Counted from the stretch's first letter, positions 1 to 11,990 are shown. The stretch: DNA of 64,000 nucleotides from Pleurotus ostreatus/Saccharomyces cerevisiae fusant (GCA_024196135.1 JAMQCK010000022.1:1-64000), one strand, 5' to 3'. Made by a program: numbers and translations. Notes: generated by a model not told the origin, from the sequence alone.

Positions 1-316
1 CGTATTGAATTTCTGATGCAATAAAAGTCCACTGGAAAAAAGCTATTGAAGGATGTGTGAGTTTTGACTCCACACATTTATGGAGTACATCAGTGTCCTC
101 AGTACGTTGCATTTTCCAGATGAAAGACAAGCACGCGGGTCACTGGATAGACGAGCAAGTTCGCATGGCGGAATGATGACAGACGATGATGACATCAGCG
201 CGCGCACCTGTGCTTGACCCCGACGTCGACCATAACCGCGCGCGACCAGCAAATACGCTACCTATTTCGCATCGGTCGGGCCTAAGTACATCATTACAAG
301 TGCAATACTAGCGTCT
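1..316. other. upstream flank, no gene seen
   Basis: The first 316 bases hold no reading frame that I can tie to a protein family. They lie directly upstream of the transposon-type gene starting at 317. I could not recognise terminal inverted repeats or a target-site duplication by eye. Confidence 0.4.
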
Positions 317-3300
317 ATGGCCCCTCTGACTGCTCGGAAACTCCACCAGAGGCTTGCCTCCGCTTTGGGGCACAACCACTTTCTCGCCGGTCTGAAGGAA
401 TCTGTCGAACACGTACATGCCCCCGGCAGCGAGAATATAGACCCTGCCTTACTTGCGGCTCACACACGTTGCTGTAACTCCCGCTGTGCGCATTGCCGAG
501 ACGAAATTGCGACGCTGAAAGCCGACCTCGATGACCTACTTGGTCAAAATTCTGCTCTGCTCGACGAGGTCGCCTCACTGCATGCAACAATGTCTGAGAC
601 CACCCAGTCTCTGATAGCGAAGACAGACCGAGTCAAGGATCTAGAGAGGAAGAACCGCCGCTTGACGAAGAAAAATCGCTCACTCACCGACGACGTGAAG
701 GCCGCAGACAAGCGCACGCAGCGGGTGAAGCGCTCGAAGCGTAGCGCTGCAGACGAGCATGAAGCGCAGCTATCAGCACTTCAGACGAAGCTCGACGACG
801 AGCTCACGGCTCACGCCGCCGATGTAGCGGCTCTCGAAGCTCAGCTAGCCAACATTATGCACCAGCTCGAAATAGTCATATCGTCGCGCAACCGACTGCG
901 TGGGGCTGCCGCCGCTCATCGCAGGGACAAGTCTATCATGCGGAAGCAGATCAAGCGCCTGCTGGTCACGCTCCGCAAGGTCAGGACTGTTCTGCATGAT
1001 CTTCAGGAAAAGCTCGTCTTCACGCCAAAGAAGGGACACCGATACTCTCCGACTTCGCGCTGGCTTGGCCGGCAGCTGATGCGGTACGGTGTCAAACCCC
1101 ACTGGTTGGATAGCGCCATCAAGGATGTCGCTTTCGCTTTCGGCATCCGTATCAAGGGCCGCTTCTTGAGCCGCCGCACCGCTGGCGCTGTAAAGCTTGA
1201 GCTGGGGATGTGGTCGCTCCTGCAGCTCGGGAAGGAGATCAAGGACTGTATGGGTAGGTTTTCCTTCGCTTCTCGTGTCCTTGTACTGATGGGATCCTGC
1301 AGCATTCGTATGTAGCAGCGACGGGACCAGCCATAAGAAGATACAGTACGAGTCTACCTGTATCAGTCTCCGCGCTCCTACGTACGAACCCGGTGTAAAC
1401 GATGAAGATCCGTCTACCTGGAAACCTGTAACACGATTCGTTGCTCTTACCAGTGCGCTCCGTCATACCGCTGAGGCGCAACAGGAGGGGAAGAGAAAAC
1501 TTGGTGCGAAGATTGTGGAGATATACAACAGCAGTCCGCTCGCACAGGCTAATGGAAAGATGAACGGGGATGAGTGGTTGATTAAGCAGGTCGGGCAGAA
1601 CAAGGACCACGCTGCTGACGGCAGAAAGGAGACGACTGCCACTGGGGAAGCGAAGGAGATGGCAGTCACGAGACGCCTCGAGGAGGAGGAGGCGGCGAAT
1701 ATTGACTTCCAGATGCTGCTTCGCCGGGTCATGTCGCTCACGCAGCAGGAGATGCGAGCAGCTGTTGGCGAAGACCGTGCATTGCCGGATATGTGAGTCC
1801 AACCATTCTACGTGAGGTTCTAACTGATAATTGCTTCATAGCGGCTATGATGAGCGTTGCCAGATCGCGTTGAGGCTCCTGAAGTCCAAGCTTGGGCATG
1901 ACATGTACCTGCGACTTCACGCTGACCGATCCCGCCAGGCATTCCTCACCATGTTCATCTTCGGAGGCTGCGGCGCTCACAAGGATCTTAATGCCTTCAA
2001 ATATGGTACCGATGCGATCAGCAAGCTGTGGAAGTCGAAGACTCTCGCTAGCCCTCAGCCAGTCCTCCTTCCAAACAAGGCATTCGACGCTGTCATCAAC
2101 CTCCCGCACGCTGAGGATAGCGAAGCCCCGTCTTCATCTGATGCTCGACTCCTTGCTCTCAGCGCGAGCGCCAGCGGCGGTGTCAAGTGTGCAGCTATCT
2201 GGGGTGCTATTTTTCGCAACAAGGATGACAAGAAGGGCTACCAAGAGCACGGTAGGACTCTTGTTCACTCCTTCAAATCCGAGCTGCACGGTTCCGCCTT
2301 CATTACCTCCGCCAATATTGCCGACACGAACAATACGCGCTACCAATCGCATGGCAAGACTGCTATCGAACTTGTCACGTACGACCACGAGTACCGCTCC
2401 ACGATCGAGACGATCTGCCAGGGCAAGACAAACGGTGGCCAGCCGAACCATATGGAAGCGCTTGCGCGCCTTGGACTGTCCGTCAACGTGGATGGACCTT
2501 ATTGCTATGGGCGCGTACATGATATGTGTATCCGAGCCCTATATGCGGTACATCCGGGGCACGGACAAGCACGGCGAACCTCGTAACTTGCTCAATACGG
2601 TCAAGCTGCACCGCCGAATCCCAAGCTTCTGCGACGAGCTAGGGGACCATCCCGAGCGCCTCTTCGATGAGTCAACTGCGTACAAGCATCAGACCCTCTT
2701 CGGAGCCCCTCTCTCCGACCGCCAGTTCTTTGCGAAGGCGCGACTTCTGCGGGGGGAGCTAGGAGATGACGTCCTGCGCGTGATATCAGCTATGTTCCAT
2801 GGCGCCGCGGATGGTTGGCGACAATTCACGTCCGAGTTCACACCTGACGGCCCTATCGACCGCCTTAGCCCCGAGCAACGGCACATGCTCTTCATCCCAG
2901 CGACGAACGACCACAACGAAGGCGCTCTTGGCTCGTGGCGCCTATACATCCGTCACAATCCCTGCAGCACACCAGCGACCTTCTCCGCTCTCGAGCGCGC
3001 CAATCGAAATGACTCTGAGGCCTTTATCACTAAGGTCTACACCGAAGCGCTCGAGTCGTTCGTAATGCAGAGCGCGCGAATCCAGGGGGCAAGCGGGGAG
3101 ATGAAGAAGTTCAAGCAGGCATTGGCAGCACAGTCTCGGGAGAAGGCGGCCGCGCAGGACAGAAAGAGGAAGCAGGCAGAGATGCGCTCGAGACAGCGTC
3201 GGGAGTACCTGGAGAGCGTGGGACTGGAGATGCGGGAGGACGTTGTCCGGCACATGGGCGTGAAGGCGCTTCGGGAGCAACTCGAGCTCTATCGAGATGT

Positions 3301-3617
3301 CGTCGGGGACTTGGTGACCAAGAAGCTGAAATGGTCATTCGAGCTGAAGGGGAGGGATAATATGTTGGCTCAGACCCTTGCGGCGCTCTCGAGATACAAG
3401 TTGTAAGTGTTTTTCCTCCTTCGAGTTGGGAAAGTCTTGCTGATCCGACAGATCTCCTGATGCGGAGGCCGAATCAGGTGCCGCCAGGTCTCCGAAAGCC
3501 CAGCAGGCATGTCCTGAAGCTATGGATGTTGATCCTGTGCAGGAGGGAGGGTCTGTGAGTGAAGGCGAGTGCATGGGCGAGGACGAAGAGGATTTGATGG
3601 ACACGGATTCCTACTAA
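317..3617 (+). pseudogene. frameshifted mobile-element-type protein, four exons
   Basis: Exons read 317-1253, 1303-1792, 1842-3402 and 3452-3617. The N-terminal third is a charged coiled coil (about residues 60-240) rich in Lys, Arg and Glu. The centre carries GGCGAHKDLN, a VKCAAIWGAIF stretch, DDKKGYQ, TRYQSHGKTA and NHMEALARLGL, and later PYMRYIRG and NEGALGSWR. I recall this motif order from an unclassified, highly repeated Agaricomycete family that behaves like transposable-element proteins; I cannot name a superfamily. The frame changes near 2480-2500: the open frame before it and the conserved frame after it differ by one base, and the joined exons total 3154 nt, that is 3n+1. One inserted base explains this. 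It is therefore probably a dead copy, although a sequencing error is possible. Confidence 0.6.
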
Positions 3618-3859
3618 GTCGCGACATCGACCTTGATTTGCTCACGGTACATGCAATCCGAGGGTTTTGCGTTTAGAGTTTGCAGGACCATGTAGACACA
3701 TGCATAATCTATGTATATTGTATATACAACGACTCGATAGGTGCTCTTTCCAGAGCGCTATCAGCAGGAACATCGAAATCTCTGATCTGGCGGGGGTATC
3801 AACACGACCAAATAAGCCGTTTGATCGCGGGCGCATGCCCACCCCCATATAAATTATAG
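3618..3859. other. short spacer with AT-rich patch
   Basis: Between the mobile-element-type gene and the Pro-rich gene. An AT-rich alternating run at about 3709-3727 (TATGTATATTGTATATAC) could be a TATA region. The missing first exon of the downstream gene should lie here. Confidence 0.3.
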
Positions 3860-5305
3860 ACAAGATCGCGCGCTTGAAGCGCCACACCGGCAAGTTGCGA
3901 GAGTTCGTCCAGAAGGTGCTCCGATCCGACTGGCCTTTCTGGGACGCTCTAGGTCAGGAGCTACTCGAGTACACGCTCTCATGCGCCTCGCGTCTCGACA
4001 ACCCGACCACCTCGACAACCGATACTGCACATGTACCGCCCGCACCAGCACGACCGGCCAAACGAGCCGCTACGACCCAGCGGAAACCAAAAAAGGCGAA
4101 GACCCAGCCGCCTCCTACGGAAACCTCGGGACCCGCGCAGCCGTTTCCTCGCCCTCCTTCTCCTCTATATGGCGAGAATGTGCCCTCCTCAACGAACCCC
4201 CCCAGCGCGGCGTCTCCCGTGGTTAGAGGGCCCTCCACGACTCCGCGGGGGAGGGAAGGCGGACGCTCCCCTCTTGCTGCGCTCAAGAAGAACACATCGC
4301 CAAACGCGTCCGGAACCGCCCCACAAACATCGGCGAAGCGTCCTCCACCTCGGGGCGCGATCCAGCCCCGAAAACGCCGCAAGACTGGCGATCAGGAGCC
4401 TGCCGCCAGTGCTGCAGGGTCATCTCGACAAGTGCGTGAACGGTGCTCTTTGCGCTCTTCCATTGCTTATTCCCGAATAGCCTCGCCTTGTGGATCGTGT
4501 ACCATCGCCGCCGTCTTCCTCGCTGCACGATCGCGTCCATCCGATTGCTCAAGGTCACGGCCCCGTCCATACCTCGCAACCTCCCCCTGCGCAGTCATGG
4601 GCCTTCGGCACTCCCAGGCCGCATTATCGACAGCATATCGACCGGTCATACGCTCACCTCACGCATTTACACTGCGAAGGGCCCGCAACGACAAGGTCCA
4701 CCTCGCAGACTCCTACTCCCGTCTCAGCACGGAACGGGTTCTGTGCAGCGAGCCAGTTCGGACGCGAAGCGTACGCACAAGGCGCTGCACCGTCGTACCC
4801 CTGCACGCCGCCCCCACCACCGCGTCAGCATCTCAGCGGAACGATCCATACGCCTGGGATGGCCGCCACCCATCTCATGGCTTATCCCCGCGCGCGTCAT
4901 CCCCCGACACCCTTCCTGCACACGCCAATGGAATCGCGGTCGCCACACATACGACCGATGAGCATCTCGCAGGCTGGTCGCCCTCTCTCCACCATTCCCA
5001 ACACGCCGCTCTCGGTACACGGCCCGAATAATCCCCTCTCTGCGCCGTCGTTGGCCGCGACACCGAGCCGGCTACATACCCCCAACCACGTCGCACAAAT
5101 CATGCCAAAGCTCGGAAGCGTAATCCAGCCGGACAGCATGCAACTTGCGAACGTATGTGCGCTTCGCGAGCTCGGTGGGCAGGATTGCTACGTCGGCAAG
5201 GCCTTGTCCCCCGCGATCCTTTGCTACAGCATCAGCACCGACGGACGTATGCATATCCACCAAGTTCTCCAACGCGCGAGCGTCCTTTGCTTGTGCGAGG
5301 GCTGA
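3860..5305 (+). CDS. Pro/Ser/Thr-rich protein of unknown function (5' exon not found)
   Basis: Two exons can be followed: from an acceptor ending at 3859 to 4431, and 4481-5305, joined in phase 0 across a 49-bp intron with good GT/AG borders. The first part encodes a possible amphipathic helix (KLREFVQKVLRSDWPFWDAL) followed by a long disordered stretch with lysine-rich patches (KPKKAK, RKRRK) that look like nuclear signals. The second exon is dominated by Pro, Ser, Thr and His. There is no in-frame ATG in the first traceable exon, so a start exon must lie upstream; ATGs near 3700 and 3835 do not give a clean splice. I do not recognise a domain. It follows the mobile-element-type gene in the same orientation, and the two may belong together, but this is inference. 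Confidence 0.45.
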
Positions 5306-5619
5306 ACTGTCCTCTACGGTACCGTCCCCATTTCGTTTTTATGGCTTTTGTCTATCTCTGCTTTTGTTTTCCATCTTAATACAGTACTACACGGATGTAG
5401 TAATCATATGCTACCGGAGTTCAGTTGTTCTCCCCTTCGACAAGTTGGCAGATACGCAGCCCACGCCTGCTGAGGGCGCGCGAGAGCCTCAACTTTCTAA
5501 GTTGTCCTGGGGCCCGGACCCCAGGATTGCATTTGCTATACGAAGTTGCCCAGCCGGCCTACGGCTCCGCGAGGCCACGAGCGGATTTCAAACGTAGGCT
5601 GATGAGCTGGTTCACGAGC
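5306..5619. other. convergent spacer containing decayed P450 3' sequence
   Basis: This 314-base spacer lies between the ends of two convergent genes. Just beyond the P450 stop codon, the minus strand in another frame reads GRLVNQLISLRLK, which resembles the normal continuation after a P450 heme motif. I see no trace of the remaining 50-60 residues. Confidence 0.4.
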
Positions 5620-7642
5620 CTACCCCACGCATATCCTATGAGAGCTGTCGTTAGCTCGTGGCCGTGTGGTGCACAAACGTACTGACCTCCTTCCGAATCC
5701 GAAGTGGCCGACAGGGGGTGGTTCCGCGCGCCCGCCTTTCGAGACGGGCGCGTAGCGCATAGGGTCGAAGGCCTCCGGGGACTTGTAGACGCGAGTGTCG
5801 TAGCACATTGCGCGCGCGTTGGCGTAGACGATGGTTCCTAAATGGTTGTACGCAGTTTGGCTCGGCAACAGCGGCGAGCTCAAGGAAAGCGCACCTTTGG
5901 GAATGAACATGCCGCGATAAACATCGTCTTCGAGCGATTTATGTGGCACGCCAAGGGGGGAGACAGGACACCATCTATTCAGAGACGACGTTGAGCGTGG
6001 GTTTGTTACCTCTCCGAGTCGTCGTTGCGTACCTTAGAGTCTCCAGCAGAACATGATCGAGGTACGGCATGCTCGCGCGGTCGGTGAATGAGGGTAGGCG
6101 ATCCTTCCCGACGACACGATCTATCTCTTCCTGGGCTTTGCGCTGCACGTCGGGATTTAGTACCATATTGAGGACGAATACAGTAAGAGTAGCCCATGTC
6201 TGGCGGACGAGTGAGCATTGTGCAGGCGTCGATGCGGGCTCACACCAGCTTACCGTATCCTGTCCGGCTAATGCAAAGCCTCAGAATGACAGTACGTTGT
6301 TCCGATTAAGGATGCTTACCAGCGAAGATGGCGCCAGCCGCCCCTTGGATATCCTCAAGCGTCATCCCAAACGTCTCGCCACGAGAAAGGGCACTCATCC
6401 GCGCTTCGAGCTGCTGCTGGACGAGTGAGGGACGCGCTTTTCCCTCTTGCTGTCGATGATCGTCAGATGGAAGCACCAGGCGCCAGTGGGCCACGCACGA
6501 TAACCTTCTGGACCGCCGCAAAGGGGACTTCGTGGATCTTACGAATGGCGGCGTGCCATTCACGAGCGAACTTGAGTGAGCGGAGGGGTACCAGCCAGGA
6601 GGGCAGATATCGAACTGCGGGCGCTAAGCAAATGGTTGAACCGAAATGCACGAGAAACCACCAACGGAATGGCAAGAAGTCGATCAGGCTTCCGGCAGGC
6701 GCACCCCCATGAGCAAGCGCATACGACGCGTCCTCAGCCATGCGCACATACGGGTCGTCGTCACTCTCAATTGACACGCCGAACCCCGCACCGAGTACGA
6801 CGGCTGTAGCGTACCGTCTAAGTGCGGTCTCCCACTTATCCGGTTGCGCTCGAATTGACTCGACAGCCCGTCGGGCTTCGCGGGTTTGGAGATCCTGATA
6901 CTGGGCTATTTTGGCCTTTGAGAGCGCTGATTGGAGGAGTTGGCGGTGCATGCGGAAGCGAGGGGACCAGCGGAGGAAGGAGAGGGTGAGACGAAAGCCC
7001 ATGCTGTTGCTCGGGGTCAGGATCGGTCGGAGGGTCAAGGAGAAAGGAACAGACATGTTGAAAAGGACGAAGTCGGGGCGGTCGCAATAGTTGGCCCCTC
7101 GCTTGTCGAGTAAATCTGTCGCCGCCTTGGAAAACCTTAAAATTGCGTACTCTGAACCTAGGAAACGAAGCCTACTTCGAGACTGACTTGTATGTGAGGC
7201 ACGGCGTAGAAGTATCACGTTGTATCATGAACGAACCTATTCAAGACCACGACGTCCTGAGTGAACATCTTCAAGTACAAGACGTCTGAGTCTAGACAGA
7301 AGTCAGGCCAGATATGCGGTTATGGAGCTCGTCTCGCGCACCGTATTCTTTGGACCATTTCATATAGCAGTACTCAGGAGACAGGGAAGGACTATCGGGA
7401 GAGAAATGTCAGACGGTATGTTGCGCAATATAGCGACGACATACACGATGCGTAGGTGTCCTGCGACGACTGAGTGCTGCCACTTGGATCTGGATATGAT
7501 TAAGTGACTCACCAGTTATCGGCTCTCCAGGCGGGCCCGGGGGCAAGGGCCGTGGGGTGTCCCGCCTTCGACTCCATAGCCATCCTACAGACGCGATAAC
7601 GAAGCCGAAGATGGAAAACAAAAGAGCGCCACTGCCAACCAT
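5620..7642 (-). CDS. cytochrome P450 monooxygenase, C-terminally truncated
   Basis: Twelve exons: 7513-7642, 7445-7460, 7342-7391, 7237-7291, 7055-7135, 6499-7003, 6320-6449, 6254-6267, 6033-6199, 5895-5974, 5687-5837, 5620-5635. They join without a frame break into 464 residues. The N-terminus is a hydrophobic ER anchor followed by PPGPPGEPITG. Diagnostic motifs follow in order: AGQDT in the I helix, split by introns so that most of it lies on a 14-nt exon; ETLR of the K helix; and the heme loop FGFGRRICVG with its axial cysteine. A TAG stop follows at once, whereas family members (about 510 residues) continue for roughly 50-60 residues past the cysteine through the L helix. The enzyme would bind heme and oxidise a lipophilic substrate if folded; loss of the C-terminus makes function doubtful. 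It is transcribed divergently from the antiporter gene. Confidence 0.85.
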
Positions 7643-8138
7643 TGTCGAACAGTACTGCTTTCGAATAGATGTAGTTGAATATAACGCGCTTCAGAAGGCC
7701 GTGTGAGGAGTTCAGGGCATGCTGCTCGTTATCTTGCTGTAGGAGAGCGGTCGTAGAAGGGAAGAGCCTAAGGTTTTAGAACGTTGCCTGCCATATCGCG
7801 CGACCTGTCGCGACGTAATCTTCGGTCCGAGCACTTGCCATCCTCGGGCTTTGAAAACGAGGCCCGATAGACCAAGATAGCCTAGGACGAGCTCTTTTCC
7901 TGAGGTTCTTCGTCCAGTGAGGCTCGGAACTTTGTGAGGTCAATATGCGGCGACATGGATTGCAGGGACAACAAGCGTGGGAAATTCATTCCCGCTTGCG
8001 ATTCCGCTGAAGACTGCCAGCTCTCACCGCTCCCCTGCCTTCCGCCATCACCAGCGTCGACAAAACGTCCTCCAACCCCCGCTCAGCAGCTGTCATTTTC
8101 AAGTTCAATTCTTCAATGCATCGAATACACTGGACAGC
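7643..8138. promoter_or_regulatory. divergent promoter region, P450 / antiporter
   Basis: This 496-base interval separates the start codons of two divergent genes, so it must hold both promoters. No clear TATA box stands out. An open frame continues upstream of the antiporter ATG at 8139, but its extra residues are low-complexity and unlike the family. Confidence 0.45.
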
Positions 8139-9539
8139 ATGCCAGAGACCACCTACGAAGCCCCCTCGATCCCCACCCTCCTCACACTCTCGTCGTTCCT
8201 CTACCTGAATAGCGCCGCCAGCAGCCTTTTAGACCGCCTCGTCCACGCCAACCTCCTTGGACCGCTGCTCGTCGGCATCTTATACGGCCCGCAAGTTGCC
8301 AACATTCTCCCCACGGCCGCCTTGATCACCTCCATCAATGTCGGCTACGTTGGCCTCCTCATCATCGTCTTCGAGGCCGGGCTGACCACGGACCTCTCCC
8401 TCCTCGTCGCGAACATTGCGCTATCGGTGGTCACCGCGCTCACGGGCATCATGTTCCCGATCGGCTTCTCGTTCTTCCTGCTCTACTTTGGGTTCGGATA
8501 CACCGTGTTGGAGGCCTTCGCGGCGGGCGCGTCGCTCTCCAGCACATCGCTGGGTACGACGCTCGCGCTCCTCCCGACGCGCATGCGCCGCACGCGCGTG
8601 GGCGCCGTGCTCATGAGCGCGGCGCTCCTGGACGACGTAGTGGGCTTGGTCATTGCAGCCATCATCGTTCAGCTGGCGGACAACGGATCGACGGGCATGG
8701 TCCCGTGGTACGTAATAGTCCGCCCCATCCTTGTCTCTTTGGCCTTCGCGGGCGGCGTACCAGCGCTAGCATACGCCGTACGGGCGGTCGTGCCGGAAGC
8801 GCTGTTGCGACGGCCGTCGTTCTGCTCCCCTCACGCTCAGCTCTTGCTGCTCGTCGCAGTGCTGTCGGGGGTCGTTGCCGGCGCGAACTACGCGGGCACA
8901 AGCGAGCTCTTCGGCGCCTATCTCGCTGGGATCTTCCTCTCCATCCTCTTCGAGACCGCCGTACCCACCAGCGACAGTGATAGCGCGACGTCTATGGCCT
9001 CCCCAACTGAAGTGCACCCGACCCTTGAGGCATACGAGATCCTCGTTGCGCCTGTGCAGAACCAGCTCCTTGCTCCGCTCTTCTTCGCATCTGTAGGCGC
9101 CGCGCTGCCCATACGCTCCCTCGGGCGCGTCGAAGGGTCTTCTGCAGTCGTTTGGAAGGGCATCATCTTCTCGATTTTGATGGTCCTCTGCAAGGCCGTG
9201 GTTGGCGTCTGGATGCTCATCTGGCCAGACGCTGCTAGCGGCCGAGGCTGGTTTGGCTCGCGGCAGGGGCCGCTTCCCCGACATGAAGACCAGGAAGGGC
9301 ATACACAATCGGAGAAGGAGGTGCGCAAGTCGCGATGGTGGAGCGCGGCACTTCTGGGCATGGCGATGATCCCTCGAGGGGAGATTGCGCTCATCGTGGC
9401 GCAGTTGGCGCGCCCGTTGCTCAGTCCGGAGGGCGAAGGGGACTCGGAGCCTTTTGCGGTGGTCATCTGGTCTATACTGGTCACCACTGTGGGTGGCGCA
9501 TTGGGCATCGGATTCATGCTGGGGAAGCGAGGGTCTTGA
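8139..9539 (+). CDS. cation/H+ antiporter, CPA2-type (Na+/H+ exchanger domain)
   Basis: This single-exon gene encodes 466 residues. The protein is almost wholly hydrophobic, with about 10-12 membrane spans, and fits the Na+/H+ exchanger domain: GPLLVGILYGPQ near the N-terminus, GLLIIVFEAGLTTDL in the ion path, and SAALLDDVVGLVI with the paired aspartates typical of electrogenic CPA2 exchangers. PRGEIALIVAQL near the C-terminus is also typical. A hydrophilic loop (about residues 365-405, rich in Arg, His and Glu) precedes the last spans. It probably exchanges a monovalent cation for protons at an endomembrane or plasma membrane. I start at 8139 (MPETTYEAPS) because conserved sequence begins there. 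No intron is visible, which is unusual beside neighbours with up to thirteen exons. Confidence 0.88.
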   Translation: MPETTYEAPSIPTLLTLSSFLYLNSAASSLLDRLVHANLLGPLLVGILYGPQVANILPTAALITSINVGYVGLLIIVFEAGLTTDLSLLVANIALSVVTALTGIMFPIGFSFFLLYFGFGYTVLEAFAAGASLSSTSLGTTLALLPTRMRRTRVGAVLMSAALLDDVVGLVIAAIIVQLADNGSTGMVPWYVIVRPILVSLAFAGGVPALAYAVRAVVPEALLRRPSFCSPHAQLLLLVAVLSGVVAGANYAGTSELFGAYLAGIFLSILFETAVPTSDSDSATSMASPTEVHPTLEAYEILVAPVQNQLLAPLFFASVGAALPIRSLGRVEGSSAVVWKGIIFSILMVLCKAVVGVWMLIWPDAASGRGWFGSRQGPLPRHEDQEGHTQSEKEVRKSRWWSAALLGMAMIPRGEIALIVAQLARPLLSPEGEGDSEPFAVVIWSILVTTVGGALGIGFMLGKRGS

Positions 9540-10470
9540 TCTGTGGGCGGTGGGACAAGTAACGCCGAATTCTCCATACTTGCACAGACCTGACTGTTGA
9601 ACGTTGACGAGGTACAATACAACTCACTCTTCCTATGCAAACGAACATATATTGTAGATGGTGAACCGACTCGCCAAGTGGTGACGCTCTACGCGGCTCG
9701 AGCTCAGAGGGAAGACAGCGTGGCGCTGGGATACAGTATCCTTCTCGGGATCAACAAGCCAGGATTGAACGCCACGTGCAATACACATGATCTGCGGCCA
9801 TTTCCGTGATCGAGCTCGATCAAATGTGATCGGATGTTGGAACTCCAGTGATTACCACGGAACTCAGCGAATCTCAAGTCGTAAGAGTTCCGTGTATAAC
9901 GAGGGTAATGCCCATGCACTGAAATCCGAAGATCGGGTCCAAATTGTGGTAGAGGAAGCTCAGTTCCATGCAGGATAGGGCAGAAGGGCTCTTTCTTTGA
10001 GCATGATAACCCTTGAGGGCGCATGATGTGCGAAGATTCGTGGTTCGTAGCCTCCGGAACACGGGCTAGTGCGAGTGCCAGGGCCCTTTACAAAATGACT
10101 GTTCGAGTCAAGTATCGGTTATGACTAGGTTTCGAGGCCCATCGGTAACCTCGGCGTTCTAAATGTTGGCCATGCGGGCGCTTTTCTCTTCTGCACACCT
10201 CATCAGGGCCGTTCAAGAACTGTTGTCAGGCTCTCTGCTCATCGTACCTGCTAATCCGGCAGAAATCACTGGCTGGTGGTCTCCTCTTGTGAATGTTCGG
10301 CTTGCAATCGGCCTTATAAGATACGCACGTGATGACGATCCGCCAAAAATGACTCGCAAAAATGAGCGAGCGGGGCGGTATATATTCCCCAGTTTTCAAA
10401 TCTCTACATCATCACCTACCCTCACCTCCCCTTCCCCCTTGAGCCCTCTCCCATCCCCAAAAGACAGACT
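9540..10470. other. intergenic, homocitrate synthase promoter
   Basis: No gene is supported in these 931 bases; the short open frames have no family resemblance. The last 150 bases are CT-rich and carry the TATA box of homocitrate synthase, as expected for a strongly expressed fungal housekeeping gene. Confidence 0.5.
10379..10386 (+). promoter_or_regulatory. TATA box of homocitrate synthase
   Basis: TATATATT lies 85-92 bases upstream of the ATG at 10471 and is followed by a CT-rich leader. The position suits a fungal core promoter. Confidence 0.5.
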
Positions 10471-11990
10471 ATGTGCCCCCACCAAAACGGCGACGCTGCG
10501 CCCGCGGACAAGAGCGAGATGGTCAATGTTCCCCTGACGAACGGCGCCGCGGACGGCAAGCGGGGATCGAGCAGCACCAACGCCCACAGCATCATCGAGC
10601 AGCAGAAGAAGAACCCGTACGCGCCCCGCGCATCGGACTTCCTCTCGAACGTGTCCAACTTCAACATCATCGAGAGCACGCTACGAGGTGCGCCGATCAC
10701 GCGAGTTCCCCCTCTCCACCTACTGACCCCATGCAGAGGGCGAGCAGTTCGCCAACGCCTTCTTCGACACCAAGACCAAGATCGCCATCGCCAAGGCGCT
10801 CGATGCGTTCGGTGTCGAGTACATCGAGCTCACCTCGCCCGCCGCGTCCGAGCAGTCGCGCGCGGACTGCGAGGCCATCTGCAAGCTCGGGCTCAAGGCC
10901 AAGATCCTCACCCACATCCGCTGCCACATGGACGACGCGCGCATCGCCGTTGAGACCGGCGTTGACGGTGTCGACGTCGTCATCGGCACCTCCTCCTTCC
11001 TCCGCGAATTCTCGCACTGCAAGGACATGGCCTACATCACCAAGACCGCCATCGAGGTCATCAACTACGTGAAGAGCAAGGGCATCGAGGTCCGCTTCTC
11101 GAGCGAGGACTCCTTCCGCTCCGACCTCGTCGACCTGCTCTCCATCTACCAGACTGTCGACAAGATCGGTGTCAACCGTGTCGGAATCGCCGATACCGTC
11201 GGTTGCGCTAACCCGCGCCAGGTCTATGACCTTGTGCGCACCCTACGTGGGGTTGTGGGATGCGATATCGAGATTCATCTGCACAACGATACCGGTATGG
11301 CGATTGCGAATGCGTACACTGCGCTCGAGGCCGGTGCGACGCATATCGACACTTCCGTTCTCGGTATCGGTGAGCGCGTCGGTATCACCCCTCTTGGTGG
11401 TCTTGTGGCCTGCTTGTACGCTGCGAACCCGGAGTACGTGAAGGCCAAGTACAACCTCCCAATGCTGCGCGAGATCGAGAACCTCGTCGCGGAAGCGGTC
11501 GAGGTCAACGTGCCGTTCATGAACCCGATCACCGGCTACTGCGCCTTCACGCACAAGGCCGGCATTCACGCTAAGGCCATCCTCAACAACCCGAGCACGT
11601 ACGAGATCCTCAAGCCTGAGGACTTCGGTCTGACGAGATACGTGTCGATTGGGTATGTCTATCATTCGTTGACCCATATCGTTCCGACACTCACAAACTC
11701 TCAGCCATCGCTTGACCGGCTGGAACGCCGTCAAGTCGCGCGTGGAGCAGCTTGGGCTCAAGCTCAACGACGACCAGATCAAGGACGCGACTGCGAAGAT
11801 CAAGGAGCTCGCAGACGTTCGCACCCAGTCTATGGACGACGTCGACTCCTTGCTCCGCGTCTACCACTCCGGCATCCAGTCCGGCGAGCTCGAGGTTGGC
11901 CAGCACGAGGCCCTCGACAGGCTATTGCGCAGACACAGGGACGAGGCGGCGGGCAGGGCCACGAGCCCAAGCAGGGAACGGGCAGACTAA
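10471..11990 (+). CDS. LYS20: homocitrate synthase
   Basis: Exons 10471-10687, 10737-11652 and 11705-11990 give 472 residues. The enzyme condenses acetyl-CoA with 2-oxoglutarate to homocitrate, the first and feedback-controlled step of the alpha-aminoadipate route to lysine. The TIM-barrel signature is complete: [16 protein letters not shown] at the active-site entrance, [23 protein letters not shown], the metal-ligand motif [14 protein letters not shown], and [11 protein letters not shown]. The C-terminal part with [15 protein letters not shown] is the lid and regulatory region conserved in fungal homocitrate synthases and separates it from isopropylmalate synthase. The first 40 residues are a polar tail without an obvious mitochondrial signal. 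Both introns have clean borders and keep frame. Confidence 0.95.
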
